From Thioclava sp. GXIMD2076 (GTDB lineage Bacteria > Pseudomonadota > Alphaproteobacteria > Rhodobacterales > Rhodobacteraceae), in assembly GCF_037949795.1 (NCBI RefSeq), contig NZ_CP149932.1, positions 1,105,001-1,169,000 of the forward strand: 64,000 bases of DNA. The letters are read 5' to 3'. Each line of letters opens with the position of its first letter. Within the stretch, counting starts at the first letter, position 1. The notes under the pieces are model-generated. The model was given only the letters and a program-made list of their open reading frames with translations, was not told the DNA's origin and did not search any database. Shown here piece after piece: positions 17,542-26,192 of the stretch. A program made the translations under genes and the position numbers.

Positions 17542-19551
17542 TCATTTCTTGGAAGTATCGAGATCGGCCGGACGCAGCTTCGGCTTGGCCGGTGATTGCG
17601 CCGCAGGGGCCACGGATACCGCGGCATCGGCAGAGGTATCCTGTGTGCCGCCGACCTGATCGGCCTGCGCCTCGCCCTCGGCGGCTTCCTCGACGATGGG
17701 AGCCGTCGCGGTGGCGGTCGCTTCGGGCAGGGTCTCGCCGGTATCGAGCGGCTGCTCGTCGAGCAGGGTGAACTCGATCCGGCGGTTTGCCTCACGGCCC
17801 GCTTCGGTGCCGTTATCGGCAATCGGCTGGGTCTCGCCAAAGCCTTTGGCCGTCAGGTTGCGCACCGAGACGCCGCGGTCGGCCAGCGCCTGCAAGACGG
17901 CGTTGGCACGGTCTTGCGACAGGTCGAGATTCATCTGGTCGCGGCCCTGGCTATCGGTATGGCCATCGACCTCCAGCTTGTAATCCTCGCAGTTCTGGTA
18001 GGCTTTGGCGAGGGCGGCAATCGGGGTGGCTCCGTCGGCATCGATCTTGGCCGAGCCGGGCTCGAAGGTGATCTTCTGGCTGGCGAGCACATTGTTGAGA
18101 CGGGTGGCGCATTCCGTGCCCGAGGGCAGGCCCAGAACCGGATCGAGGCGGCGGTCATAGCGCACCGACAGATCGATCCGTGCAGCCTCGCCGAGCGCCT
18201 TGGAGAGCGAACGCGAGATCTCGTCGCTGGCCTGTGCATTGCCCGAAATCCCCGAGACGCGCAGGATATCGGGGCGCACGGTGATCTGCCCCGTATTCAG
18301 CTGGTCGAGCGCGGCAAGCCCCGCCATGGTGCGCACACCCCAATCGGCGGGCAGGGCGTCATCCACACGGGTGCTGCCCGAGACACCTTTCGAGCCGAAC
18401 TGCGCGCGGGCATAGTTCTCGATCATGTCGCGCTGGGTCGCATCCTTGACCCGTCCGCCGATCTTGATCTTGCCCGAGGCGTCTCGCGAGGCGGAGAATT
18501 GTGCGATCTGCGCCTGTTCCTGCTTGGGTTTCTCATGCACCGATTGCAGCGAGAAGACATCGGGAAGGTTGGTTTCCAGATCCGCCACGGCCTGATCGAA
18601 CGCGTCATTGCTGACGGAGGCGGGCACATCGAGTGCGATATCGGTATCGGAATAGGTGATCGTGCCCGCGCCCATCTGGCCGATCGCGGCGATGCCCATG
18701 GCGGTCGCATCGGCCCAGTCGGTCGAGGGCACGCCCATCCCCACGGTGCAGCCCAGATCGCCGGTGGCACCCGCCGCTTTGGCAGCCGCCAGGATCTTGG
18801 TCTTGGCACGGTCGGTATCGGCCGAGCAGGCGTCGAACCGCGCGCCCTGCTCATCCTTGATGAAGCGCAGCGTGAAGGGCGTGATCACCGGACGCGGGGC
18901 CGAGATATTGTAGCTCAGGTCCAGCCCGTCGGGTTTGCGGCGGGTGAGCGCCGTCTCGATGTCGGATTTCTCGCGCTTTGAGGAGGTGATCGCAGTGACC
19001 GACACTTTGCCTGCCTCGACCGAGATCTTCGAATGCGGCAGGCTGGCGAGTGTGTCCACGGCGAACTGGTAGGCGGTGTTCCAGCCCACCGGCACCGGAT
19101 AATCGGCCTCGTCGAGCATATCGACCACCTCGCCGCCCTGCGTGAAGGAAGCCACCTCGTCCATCAGCGCCTTGCGGTCGGTCGAGCTGGGCACCAGCCC
19201 GATCAGCGAGATCCCGTCATCATTGCGCAGGATCTCGAGCGAGAAATCGGGCGCGGTCAGATCGGCGATCTTGGTCACATCGGTATTGTCGCGGATACGG
19301 GTCGCATCGACGATCCCCGAGACCACCGCCATGGTCCGCAGGCGTTCGGCCTCCGAGGGAGCGGTGCCGCTGATCTGGACCTGAAGCCCGTCGGTGGCGA
19401 CCTTGGCCCAGCCATGTCCCGAGGTCTCGAGGGCTACGCGCACCTCGGACTGGGTGCGCTTCTCGATCACAGTGGCCGAGCCACCTGCCACGAGTGCCGC
19501 GCAGACAAGTGCGGCACCAAAGGCTGTGGCGGTCAGGATCTTGCTTCGCAT
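17542..19551 (-). CDS. Envelope protein with BON-like repeats and C-terminal OmpA peptidoglycan-binding domain
   Basis: 669 residues. It starts with a hydrophobic signal or anchor (about 7-28), followed by a long stretch with repeating 60-80-residue units that look like BON domains (lipid-interacting modules), for example ISGTAPSEAERL and INGLVP-type turns. The C-terminal ~130 residues are an OmpA-like domain: FEPGSAKID, VDGHTDSQG, NLDLSQDRA and the final NRRIEF, which bind meso-diaminopimelate peptidoglycan. It therefore probably links membrane and cell wall. An Ala/Glu-rich tail follows the OmpA domain. Confidence 0.85.
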   Translation of the reverse strand: MRSKILTATAFGAALVCAALVAGGSATVIEKRTQSEVRVALETSGHGWAKVATDGLQVQISGTAPSEAERLRTMAVVSGIVDATRIRDNTDVTKIADLTAPDFSLEILRNDDGISLIGLVPSSTDRKALMDEVASFTQGGEVVDMLDEADYPVPVGWNTAYQFAVDTLASLPHSKISVEAGKVSVTAITSSKREKSDIETALTRRKPDGLDLSYNISAPRPVITPFTLRFIKDEQGARFDACSADTDRAKTKILAAAKAAGATGDLGCTVGMGVPSTDWADATAMGIAAIGQMGAGTITYSDTDIALDVPASVSNDAFDQAVADLETNLPDVFSLQSVHEKPKQEQAQIAQFSASRDASGKIKIGGRVKDATQRDMIENYARAQFGSKGVSGSTRVDDALPADWGVRTMAGLAALDQLNTGQITVRPDILRVSGISGNAQASDEISRSLSKALGEAARIDLSVRYDRRLDPVLGLPSGTECATRLNNVLASQKITFEPGSAKIDADGATPIAALAKAYQNCEDYKLEVDGHTDSQGRDQMNLDLSQDRANAVLQALADRGVSVRNLTAKGFGETQPIADNGTEAGREANRRIEFTLLDEQPLDTGETLPEATATATAPIVEEAAEGEAQADQVGGTQDTSADAAVSVAPAAQSPAKPKLRPADLDTSKK

Positions 19552-19636
19552 AAGGCGGGCTCTCCGGTGTCGTTCAGGTTGCGGGATGCTTACGGGTTAG
19601 GGGAGATTCCCGCAATCCGCTTGGGGCGATGAGGGT

Positions 19637-20608
19637 TTACACAATCGCGCCAGCGGCGAAAAACAGCGCAGCGAACAGACCCGCCTTCTGTGCGCGGCGG
19701 AAAAGCCGCAGGCAGAGATCGGGATTGTCGATATCGAGCTGTTTCAGCTGCCAGCCCATATGGCCGGCAAAGACCACGGGCCCCATGAGGGTAATCGCCA
19801 GTTTGATGGCCGAAGGATCATTGGGCAGCAGCGCCACCAATACGGCGGCCACCATCAGGAGCGTGGCGATGATCAGGAAGCCCAGCAGATATTGCGGCGT
19901 CTTCTCGGCAAAGAGGCGGGCGGTGGATTTTACCCCGATCAGCACATCGTCTTCCTTGTCCTGATGGGCATAGATCGTGTCATAGAAGAGCGTCCAGCTG
20001 ATCCCGCCAATATAAAGGAGCACGGCAGGCAGCCCGAGGCTGCCGGTATGCGCGGTCCATGCCAGAAGCGCGCCCCAGTTGAACGCAAGCCCCAGAAAGA
20101 CCTGCGGCCACCAGGTGAAACGCTTCGCGAAGGGATAGATCGCCACAGGCGCCAGCGACAGCACCCCCAGCCAGATGGCGGGCGCATTGAAGGTCAGCAG
20201 GATCAGGAGCGAGACCAGGCATTGCACCACGGCCCAGACCAGCGCGCCCTTGGCGGTGATCTGGCCCGAGGGGATCGGGCGCGAGCGGGTGCGCGCCACC
20301 GCGCCGTCGAAATGGCGGTCGGTGATGTCGTTCCATGTGCAGCCCGCACCGCGCATCAGGAAGGCGCCGATGGTGCAACCGATGACCAGCCACAGATCCC
20401 ACCAGACAAATCCGCCCGTTGCATTGGCCGCCAGCGCGATGCCCCAGAAGCAGGGCATCAGCAACAGCCATGTGCCGATCGGGCGGTCGGCGCGGCTGAG
20501 CCGCAACAGGGGACGCAGGCGGCGGGGGGCGTGATGATCGACCCAGTTGCCATCATAGGCATCATAGACGATACCGTCTGCCTCTGGAGTTTTCCGCCCA
20601 CTACTCAT
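19637..20608 (-). CDS. ubiA: 4-hydroxybenzoate polyprenyltransferase
   Basis: Attaches the polyprenyl chain to 4-hydroxybenzoate in ubiquinone synthesis, in the inner membrane. The 323-residue protein has both Asp-rich motifs of the UbiA family: NDITDRHFD (about residues 92-100) and YDTIYAHQDKEDD (about 210-222), and eight to nine helices. It is divergent from rsmE with only 11 bases between the two start codons, so the promoters must lie inside the opposite coding regions or the leaders are extremely short. Confidence 0.95.
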   Translation of the reverse strand: MSSGRKTPEADGIVYDAYDGNWVDHHAPRRLRPLLRLSRADRPIGTWLLLMPCFWGIALAANATGGFVWWDLWLVIGCTIGAFLMRGAGCTWNDITDRHFDGAVARTRSRPIPSGQITAKGALVWAVVQCLVSLLILLTFNAPAIWLGVLSLAPVAIYPFAKRFTWWPQVFLGLAFNWGALLAWTAHTGSLGLPAVLLYIGGISWTLFYDTIYAHQDKEDDVLIGVKSTARLFAEKTPQYLLGFLIIATLLMVAAVLVALLPNDPSAIKLAITLMGPVVFAGHMGWQLKQLDIDNPDLCLRLFRRAQKAGLFAALFFAAGAIV

Positions 20609-20619
20609 AGATTTGCCCC

Positions 20620-21345
20620 ATGCAACGCGCCAAGATACGTCTTCATGTAGATCATCCGCTGGGTCAGGGGCAAGTCATCGCCCTGACCGATAAACAATCG
20701 CATTATCTCTTCGGCGTCATGCGCGAAGGGGAGGGCAGCCATATCGCGCTGTTCAACGGCCGCGACGGCGAATGGACCGCCACCGTCACCCGCGCCCATA
20801 AGAAGGCCGGAGAACTGACCTGTGTCGAACAGGCCGCCCCCCAGCTCGACCCGCCCGATCTGTGGCTGCTCTTTGCGCCGATCAAGAAAGAGCGGACGGA
20901 TTTCATCGTCGAAAAGGCGACCGAGCTGGGCTGTGCCCGTATCCTGCCGGTGCAAACCGAATTCACCAATGCGGGCCGGATCAAGCAGGACCGCGCGCAG
21001 GCCCATGCGATGGAGGCCGCCGAGCAATGCCTTGGCACATTCGTGCCGCCCGTCGACGAGATGCAGAGCCTGATGCAGCTTCTGCGCGGGTGGGACGAGA
21101 CGCGGCGTATCCTCTTCTGCGACGAGAGCCTCGTGGGTCCGGCCGAGACGCTGGCGCAGCTTGCCCCCGGCCCCTGGGCGATCCTCATCGGCCCCGAGGG
21201 CGGGTTCTCGCCCGCCGAGCGCGATATGCTGCGCAGCCTCGACTATGTCACGCCGGTCAGCCTCGGCCCGCGCATCCTGCGCGCTGATACCGCCGTCTGC
21301 GCGGCAATCACCTTGTGGCAATCGGCGCTGGGGGACTGGGGTTGA
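20620..21345 (+). CDS. rsmE: 16S rRNA (uracil(1498)-N(3))-methyltransferase
   Basis: Methylates U1498 of 16S rRNA. The 241-residue protein has an N-terminal PUA-like fold and a C-terminal SPOUT knot with GPEGGFSPAERD and LGPRILRADTA, the SAM-binding signatures. No ribosome site precedes the ATG, which is 11 bases from the divergent ubiA start; a leaderless or nearly leaderless message is likely. In related genomes rsmE is commonly followed by gshA; here a 2.3-kb patch separates them. Confidence 0.95.
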   Translation: MQRAKIRLHVDHPLGQGQVIALTDKQSHYLFGVMREGEGSHIALFNGRDGEWTATVTRAHKKAGELTCVEQAAPQLDPPDLWLLFAPIKKERTDFIVEKATELGCARILPVQTEFTNAGRIKQDRAQAHAMEAAEQCLGTFVPPVDEMQSLMQLLRGWDETRRILFCDESLVGPAETLAQLAPGPWAILIGPEGGFSPAERDMLRSLDYVTPVSLGPRILRADTAVCAAITLWQSALGDWG

Positions 21346-21348
21346 TCG

Positions 21349-21753
21349 CTAGTCGATCGTGCGGGCCTCGAAATCCTTCCGCGCCCGCTCGATCGTGTCA
21401 TAGTTCTTCTCGGCCCAGAGCCAGACGCCGCAGAAGGCTTTTGATAGGCCCAGCCCCAACTCGGTCAGCCGGTATTCCACCTTGGGCGGCACGACCGGAT
21501 AGACCTTGCGGCTCACCAGCCCGTCGCGTTCCATCGCGCGCAGCGTCTGGGTCAGCATTTTCTGGCTGATGCCGGTGCAGGCGCGCGACAGCTCGCCAAA
21601 GCGGGCGCATTCATGCTCGGTCAGGATTTCGATCAGGAGCATCGTCCATTTATCGGCGACGCGCCCGATGATCTCTTCCACCAGCCGGTCCACCGCCGGA
21701 TCGCAGGGCAGGGCGTTCAACTCGGCGCGCAGATCGGTGGTGGACATATCCAT
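21349..21753 (-). CDS. HxlR-family transcriptional regulator
   Basis: 134 residues with the winged helix-turn-helix of the HxlR family: the DKWTMLLIEIL block (34-44) and GISQKMLTQTLRAMERDGLV recognition region. Cys17 in the N-terminal arm is placed like the redox-sensing cysteine of YodB/QorR-type members, which respond to quinones or electrophiles. It is divergent from an SDR gene, the usual arrangement for a regulator and its target. Two direct repeats sit in the 94-bp gap between them. Confidence 0.88.
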   Translation of the reverse strand: MDMSTTDLRAELNALPCDPAVDRLVEEIIGRVADKWTMLLIEILTEHECARFGELSRACTGISQKMLTQTLRAMERDGLVSRKVYPVVPPKVEYRLTELGLGLSKAFCGVWLWAEKNYDTIERARKDFEARTID

Positions 21754-21757
21754 ACTC

Positions 21758-21786
21758 TCTTTTGGGTAAGTATAATTCTTTTGGGT
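21758..21786. promoter_or_regulatory. Direct-repeat operator between HxlR regulator and SDR
   Basis: TCTTTTGGGT occurs twice (21758-21767 and 21777-21786), 19 bases apart centre to centre, about two helix turns. A TATAAT (21771-21776) lies between them on the plus strand and TATACT can be read there on the minus strand. A bound HxlR dimer would cover both promoters. Confidence 0.5.
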
Positions 21787-21847
21787 GCCTTCTTTCGGAA
21801 GGATAGCACGGGCCGCATCTTGTCACCAGAGCAAGAAAGGACAGACC

Positions 21848-22594
21848 ATGAGCTTTACCAATCGCACCATCCTCATCACCGGCGGCAATTCCGGCATCGG
21901 TCAGGCCTTGGCCGAGGCACTGCAGGCCGCGGGCAACCGCATCATCATCACGGGGCGCAAGGCGGAGAGCCTGAACGCCATGCTGGAGCGCAATCCCGAT
22001 ATGGCGGGCTACCAGCTGGATGTGACCGACACGCAGGCGCTTTCGGCCTTTGCGCCGCAGGTTCTGGCCGACCATCCCGATCTGGATACGGTGATCCTGA
22101 ATGCGGGGATCATGGAGCCCGAGGATTACACAAGCGATCCGGTCTCGACCGAAGTGGCCCATCGGGTGATTGCCACCAATCTGACAGCCCCCGTGGAAAT
22201 GGCGGCAGGTTTTTTGCCGCATCTGCGGGCGCAGCCTCGGGCCGCGCTGGTCACCGTATCCTCGGGGCTGGCTTTCGTGCCCAAAGCCACGACCCCGCTC
22301 TATTCGGCCAGCAAGGCCGCGATCCATTCGTGGTCGCAATCGCTGCGCCACCAGCTGCGGGACACATCGGTGCGCGTGCACGAGATCGCGCCGCCGCTGG
22401 TGGCGACCGAACTGACGCCGGGCCAGTCGCAGGTGGCGGCGGCCCTGCCGCTTGACGCTTTCATCTCGGAGGTGGTCGGGCAGATGCAGCGCCCGGATGT
22501 GCCCGACGAGATTCTGGTCGAGCGTGTGCATTTCCAGCGCTTTGCCGAGAGCGAGGGCCGGTTTGCAGCAGCCTTTGCCGCCATCAATGGCTAG
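21848..22594 (+). CDS. SDR family oxidoreductase (DltE-like)
   Basis: 248 residues, a classical short-chain dehydrogenase: GGNSGIGQALA cofactor loop (about 12-22), Ser in VTVSSG and the YSASKAA active site (about 156-162). Substrate unknown; partners of HxlR regulators often detoxify quinones or aldehydes. The ATG at 21848 follows AAAGGAC; the longer frame has no signal for use. Its stop overlaps the stop of the convergent SRPBCC gene by four bases. Confidence 0.87.
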   Translation: MSFTNRTILITGGNSGIGQALAEALQAAGNRIIITGRKAESLNAMLERNPDMAGYQLDVTDTQALSAFAPQVLADHPDLDTVILNAGIMEPEDYTSDPVSTEVAHRVIATNLTAPVEMAAGFLPHLRAQPRAALVTVSSGLAFVPKATTPLYSASKAAIHSWSQSLRHQLRDTSVRVHEIAPPLVATELTPGQSQVAAALPLDAFISEVVGQMQRPDVPDEILVERVHFQRFAESEGRFAAAFAAING

Positions 22595-22998
22595 GCTTCC
22601 ATATGGCGGCGGAAATTCTCCAAGATCGCCTGCCAGCCCATCTGCTGCATGGCGGGCGGGCTTTGGGTCTCCGGCTCGAAGCGGGTGGTGACGCGGGTGC
22701 CCCCCGCCACCGGCTCGAAAGCGGTCACCGCCTCGCGCCCGTCATCGAGGCGGATCGCCAGCAGCCGTTCCGGCGCGATCTCGGTGAAGGTCGCGCCGAA
22801 ATCGAAGGCGAAGCTGCCGTCTTTCGCGGCCATCTTCGAGACCATCCGCCCGCCGACCCGCAGATCGACCTCGGAATGCGGGCAATGCCAGTCGGGCGAG
22901 GCGAAATTCCACTCCATGATCCGGGCGGGCTCTGTATAGCCCGCCCAGACCGCGTCCGGCGCGGCGTTGATGGTCGTCTGAACGGTCAGCTTGTCCAT
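22591..22998 (-). CDS. SRPBCC (AHSA1-like) domain protein
   Basis: 135 residues from the ATG at 22998, which has GGAGATC upstream. The AINAAPDAVW-type N-terminus, WNFASPDWHCP and GGRMVSKM blocks, and the C-terminal WQAILENFRRH match the activator-of-Hsp90-homologue subfamily of START-like ligand-binding domains. Small, single-domain and presumably cytoplasmic; ligand unknown. It is part of the accessory patch between rsmE and gshA. Confidence 0.8.
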   Translation of the reverse strand: MDKLTVQTTINAAPDAVWAGYTEPARIMEWNFASPDWHCPHSEVDLRVGGRMVSKMAAKDGSFAFDFGATFTEIAPERLLAIRLDDGREAVTAFEPVAGGTRVTTRFEPETQSPPAMQQMGWQAILENFRRHMEA

Positions 22999-23091
22999 TG
23001 GGATCTCCTCGGAACGGGCTTTAGGTGCAAATGGTTGCATTCTGCGGGGAGGCGGGCAAGAGTTTGCGCAAAGAGTGTATCAGGACCTGTC

Positions 23092-23592
23092 ATGATCCGT
23101 CCCGAGTTGCGTCGCGCGATTGCGCATCATTCCGAAGTGCTACTGGCGCTGGTGCCGCTGGCGGCCGGGCTGTGGCTTGTCTGGCTGGGCGGCTGGGTGC
23201 TTTTGCCTGTCGGGCTGGCACTGGTGGCAGGGGCTGTCGCCTGGGCGGTGGTGGCGTGGCGCAGGCTGCGCTTTACGCGTGATGCGGTGGCGCCCGGTAT
23301 GGTGGAGATCGATGAAGGCCAGATCGGCTATTTCGGGGCGGGGCGGCTGCTGGGCGGACAGGTGGCGCTGCGCGATCTGGCCGAGATCCGGCTCTTGCAT
23401 CTGAACGGCCGCCATCTCTGGCGGCTCAAGACCGCCGATGGGCAGGCCCTGCTGATCCCCGTCGATGCGGCGGGTGCTGCGCAACTCTATGATGCCTATG
23501 CAAGCTTGCCCGGAACCGACATGCGCGCGATTTCTGCGGCATTGGATCGGCGCGTGACCGCACAGGTTTTGTGGAAGCGCTCGTCTGGCTGA
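23092..23592 (+). CDS. Small membrane protein of unknown function
   Basis: 166 residues from the ATG at 23092. Two adjacent hydrophobic helices (about 18-55) are followed by a soluble domain of ~110 residues with beta-rich pattern (VEIDEGQIGYFGAG, LRDLAEIRLLHLNGRHLWRL) that resembles a bacterial PH-like or YcxB-type domain. I do not recognise a named family with certainty. It lies 78 bases before gshA and in the same direction, and may share its transcript. Confidence 0.65.
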   Translation: MIRPELRRAIAHHSEVLLALVPLAAGLWLVWLGGWVLLPVGLALVAGAVAWAVVAWRRLRFTRDAVAPGMVEIDEGQIGYFGAGRLLGGQVALRDLAEIRLLHLNGRHLWRLKTADGQALLIPVDAAGAAQLYDAYASLPGTDMRAISAALDRRVTAQVLWKRSSG

Positions 23593-23670
23593 GATCGCAT
23601 TGCGCTTGACTTGACCCGCTATTCGTCACACCTCTTGCCCTCCAAAGGGCCACAAGATTTAGGAGCGTCC

Positions 23671-25041
23671 ATGTCCATTCCGCAGCAGGGCGGTGGCCCG
23701 ATCGAAGATTTCGCACAGCTTGCCGAATATATGGCCGAGGGCGAAAAGCCCAAGGATGACTGGCGTATCGGCACCGAGCACGAGAAGTTCGGCTATTGCG
23801 AGAAGGCCCAGAAGCCGCTGCCCTATGAGGGGCCGTGCTCCATCAAGGCAATGCTGGAAGGCCTGCGCGATACCTATGGCTGGACGCCGGTCGAGGAGCA
23901 GGGCAATATCATCGGCCTGACCCATAATGGTGCCAATGTCAGCCTCGAGCCGGGTGGCCAGCTGGAACTGTCGGGCGCGCCTCTGGAGACCATCCACCAG
24001 ACCTGCGACGAGGTGAACCAGCACCTGCGCGAGGTGCAGAGCATCGCCGACAAGATCGGGGCGCGTTTCATCGGGCTGGGGGCTGCGCCGCAATGGGGCG
24101 AGGCCGAGATGCCGATGATGCCCAAGGGCCGCTACCGCCTGATGACCGACTATATGGATAGTGTCGGCACCATGGGCAAAACCATGATGTACCGGACCTG
24201 CACGGTTCAGGTGAATCTCGATTTCGCCTCCGAAGCCGACATGGTGCAGAAGATGCGCGTGGCGCTGTCGCTGCAGCCGGTAGCCACGGCGCTGTTTGCC
24301 AATTCGCCCTTCCTCGATGGTAAGCCCAACGGGTTCAAATCATGGCGCGCCAATGTCTGGCAGAACCTCGACGAGGCGCGCACCGGCATGCTGCCTTTCG
24401 TGTTCGAGGAGGGCTTCGGCTATCAGGCTTGGGTCGATTATGTCCTCGATGTGCCTATGTATTTCGTCTATCGCGATGGCAAATATATCAATGCTCTGGG
24501 CCAGTCTTTCCGTGACTTCCTGAAGGGCGAGCTGCCCGCGCTGCCGGGCGAGAAGCCCACGCTTTCGGATTGGGCCGACCATATGACCACCGTCTTCCCC
24601 GAGGCGCGGGTGAAGAAGTTCATCGAGATGCGCGGGGCCGATGGGGGGCCGTGGCGCCGTCTTTGCGCGCTTCCTGCCTTCTGGGTGGGGCTGACCTATG
24701 ACCAGTCTGCGCTGGATGCGGCATGGGATCTGGTGAAGGGCTGGGATCACGAGACCCGCGAGGGTCTGCGTCGCGCCGCCGCGAAAGATGCGCTTCAGGG
24801 CGAGTATAACGGCATCAAACTTCATGATCTGGCGCGTGAAGCGGTGGCGATCTCGCAATCCGGCCTCAAGGCCCGCGCCAAGCCCGGTGCCGGCGGACTG
24901 GTGCCCGACGAGACCCATTTCCTCAACGCGCTGGAAGAAAGCGTCGAAACGGGGCGCGTGCCCGCCGATGAACTTCTGGAAAAATACCACGGCGAATGGC
25001 AGGGCGATCTGTCGAAGATCTATCGCGAGTACAGCTACTGA
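23671..25041 (+). CDS. gshA: Glutamate--cysteine ligase
   Basis: First step of glutathione synthesis, ligating glutamate and cysteine with ATP. The 456-residue protein is of the class shared by alphaproteobacteria and plants (GCS2-type), with GTEHEKFGY near residue 35, SLEPGGQLELSG near 92 and TVQVNLDF near 178. The start at 23671 follows AGGAG; 20 further upstream codons are unlikely. A strong terminator follows. Confidence 0.96.
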   Translation: MSIPQQGGGPIEDFAQLAEYMAEGEKPKDDWRIGTEHEKFGYCEKAQKPLPYEGPCSIKAMLEGLRDTYGWTPVEEQGNIIGLTHNGANVSLEPGGQLELSGAPLETIHQTCDEVNQHLREVQSIADKIGARFIGLGAAPQWGEAEMPMMPKGRYRLMTDYMDSVGTMGKTMMYRTCTVQVNLDFASEADMVQKMRVALSLQPVATALFANSPFLDGKPNGFKSWRANVWQNLDEARTGMLPFVFEEGFGYQAWVDYVLDVPMYFVYRDGKYINALGQSFRDFLKGELPALPGEKPTLSDWADHMTTVFPEARVKKFIEMRGADGGPWRRLCALPAFWVGLTYDQSALDAAWDLVKGWDHETREGLRRAAAKDALQGEYNGIKLHDLAREAVAISQSGLKARAKPGAGGLVPDETHFLNALEESVETGRVPADELLEKYHGEWQGDLSKIYREYSY

Positions 25042-25066
25042 TCCTTTGCCGGACCAAAGAATGCAC

Positions 25067-25094
25067 AAAGCGCGGGGGTAACCCCGCGCTTTTT
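25067..25094 (+). terminator. Intrinsic terminator of gshA
   Basis: An 11-bp stem AAAGCGCGGGG/CCCCGCGCTTT with a four-base loop followed by a run of five T's, 25 bases after the gshA stop. The left arm begins with AAA, so it also works partly for the convergent DUF805 gene. Confidence 0.88.
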
Positions 25095-25115
25095 CATTTG
25101 TCGATACCGTGCCGT

Positions 25116-25517
25116 TTAATGCGGTTCGGGGCCGAAGCGGTTCGTCCCCTCGCGGGTGCGGCCAAGCATGAAGATGAACAGGATGATCTGGCCGAAGAGC
25201 GGCAGGAAATGCAGCAGGAGCCACCAGCCCGTACGGTCGATATCATGCAGCCGCCGCACCGAGACCGCCAGAAGCGGGATCAGGATCGCCAGCGAGAACA
25301 GGAATTCGAGCGGCCCGCCATTGGAGATGAACCACGCATGGCCTTCGCCCGCGCCCATCGAAAGCCCGCCGAAGATCGCGCCGTCCACAAGGCTGAGGAG
25401 GAAATTGCCCAAGAGCACAAAGAGCACGAACCACCAGAACTCGGCGCGGCGCGCGCGCCCCGTAAAACGGGCGTAGTTCTGGGTCAGGCAGGTTTTTACC
25501 GCGGATTGGAATGTCAT
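25116..25517 (-). CDS. DUF805 family membrane protein
   Basis: 133 residues with four hydrophobic helices and the DUF805 signatures: N-terminal FTGRARRAEFWWF (about 17-29) and RRLHDIDRTGWWLLL (about 88-102). Function unknown; widespread in bacterial inner membranes. It is last in the leftward pyrB-to-plsY run or has its own transcript; a CGGGGGC/GCCCCCG hairpin (25535-25558) lies upstream of it, after plsY. Confidence 0.88.
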   Translation of the reverse strand: MTFQSAVKTCLTQNYARFTGRARRAEFWWFVLFVLLGNFLLSLVDGAIFGGLSMGAGEGHAWFISNGGPLEFLFSLAILIPLLAVSVRRLHDIDRTGWWLLLHFLPLFGQIILFIFMLGRTREGTNRFGPEPH

Positions 25518-25534
25518 CGGTCCCTCATAGGTTT

Positions 25535-25558
25535 CGGGGGCAACGATGGTGGCCCCCG
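25535..25558 (-). terminator. Hairpin after plsY
   Basis: A 7-bp CGGGGGC/GCCCCCG stem with a 10-base loop lies 11 bases past the plsY stop. No T-run is seen on the minus strand, so it may be only a partial terminator or processing site before the DUF805 gene. Confidence 0.35.
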
Positions 25559-25568
25559 CAAGGTTCCC

Positions 25569-26174
25569 TCAGCCCTTCTTGCCGATCTTGGGCTCGGTGC
25601 CTTGTGCCAGACGCGAGATATTGGCGCGGTGGCGCCAGAAGATCAGCACCGCAAGGATTGCCAGCAGCAGCATCAACTGCCGTTCGCCCATCAGCAGCGC
25701 CAGCGGCACGGATAGCGCCGCCGAGACCAGCGCCGAAAGCGAGGAGATGCGCGTGGCCAGAGCCGTCAGCAGCCAGATCCCGCAGGCCGCCAGACCCAGC
25801 GGCCAGTAAAGCGCCAGCACCGTGCCGAGGAAAGTGGCCACGCCCTTGCCGCCACGGAATTTCAGCCAGACCGGATAGAGATGGCCCAAGAAGGCAAAGC
25901 CCCCCGCCAGCTGTGCGGCCAGTGGATCTGCCATGAAATAACGCACCAGCAGCACCGCAATCGCGCCTTTGCCCGAATCGAGCAGGAGCGTGGCAAGGGC
26001 TGCGGGCTTGTTACCCGTGCGCAGCACATTGGTCGCCCCGATATTGCCCGAGCCGATCTGGCGCAGATCGCCCAGACCCAGCATGCGGGTGATCACGATA
26101 CCGAAGGGGATCGAGCCCAGAAGATATCCCAGCAGGGACACAAGGGCCAGAATGGCCGGGGTCTGTTCGGTCAC
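25569..26174 (-). CDS. plsY: Acyl-phosphate glycerol-3-phosphate acyltransferase
   Basis: Transfers an acyl group from acyl-phosphate to glycerol-3-phosphate, the first step of phospholipid synthesis, in the inner membrane. 201 residues, five hydrophobic helices and all three PlsY motifs: [13 protein letters not shown] (about 42-54), [19 protein letters not shown] (about 96-114) and a C-terminal third loop. It follows the PyrC-like gene by 18 bases in the same direction. Confidence 0.95.
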   Translation of the reverse strand: MTEQTPAILALVSLLGYLLGSIPFGIVITRMLGLGDLRQIGSGNIGATNVLRTGNKPAALATLLLDSGKGAIAVLLVRYFMADPLAAQLAGGFAFLGHLYPVWLKFRGGKGVATFLGTVLALYWPLGLAACGIWLLTALATRISSLSALVSAALSVPLALLMGERQLMLLLAILAVLIFWRHRANISRLAQGTEPKIGKKG

Positions 26175-26192
26175 CGGGATGCTCCTCTTTGA

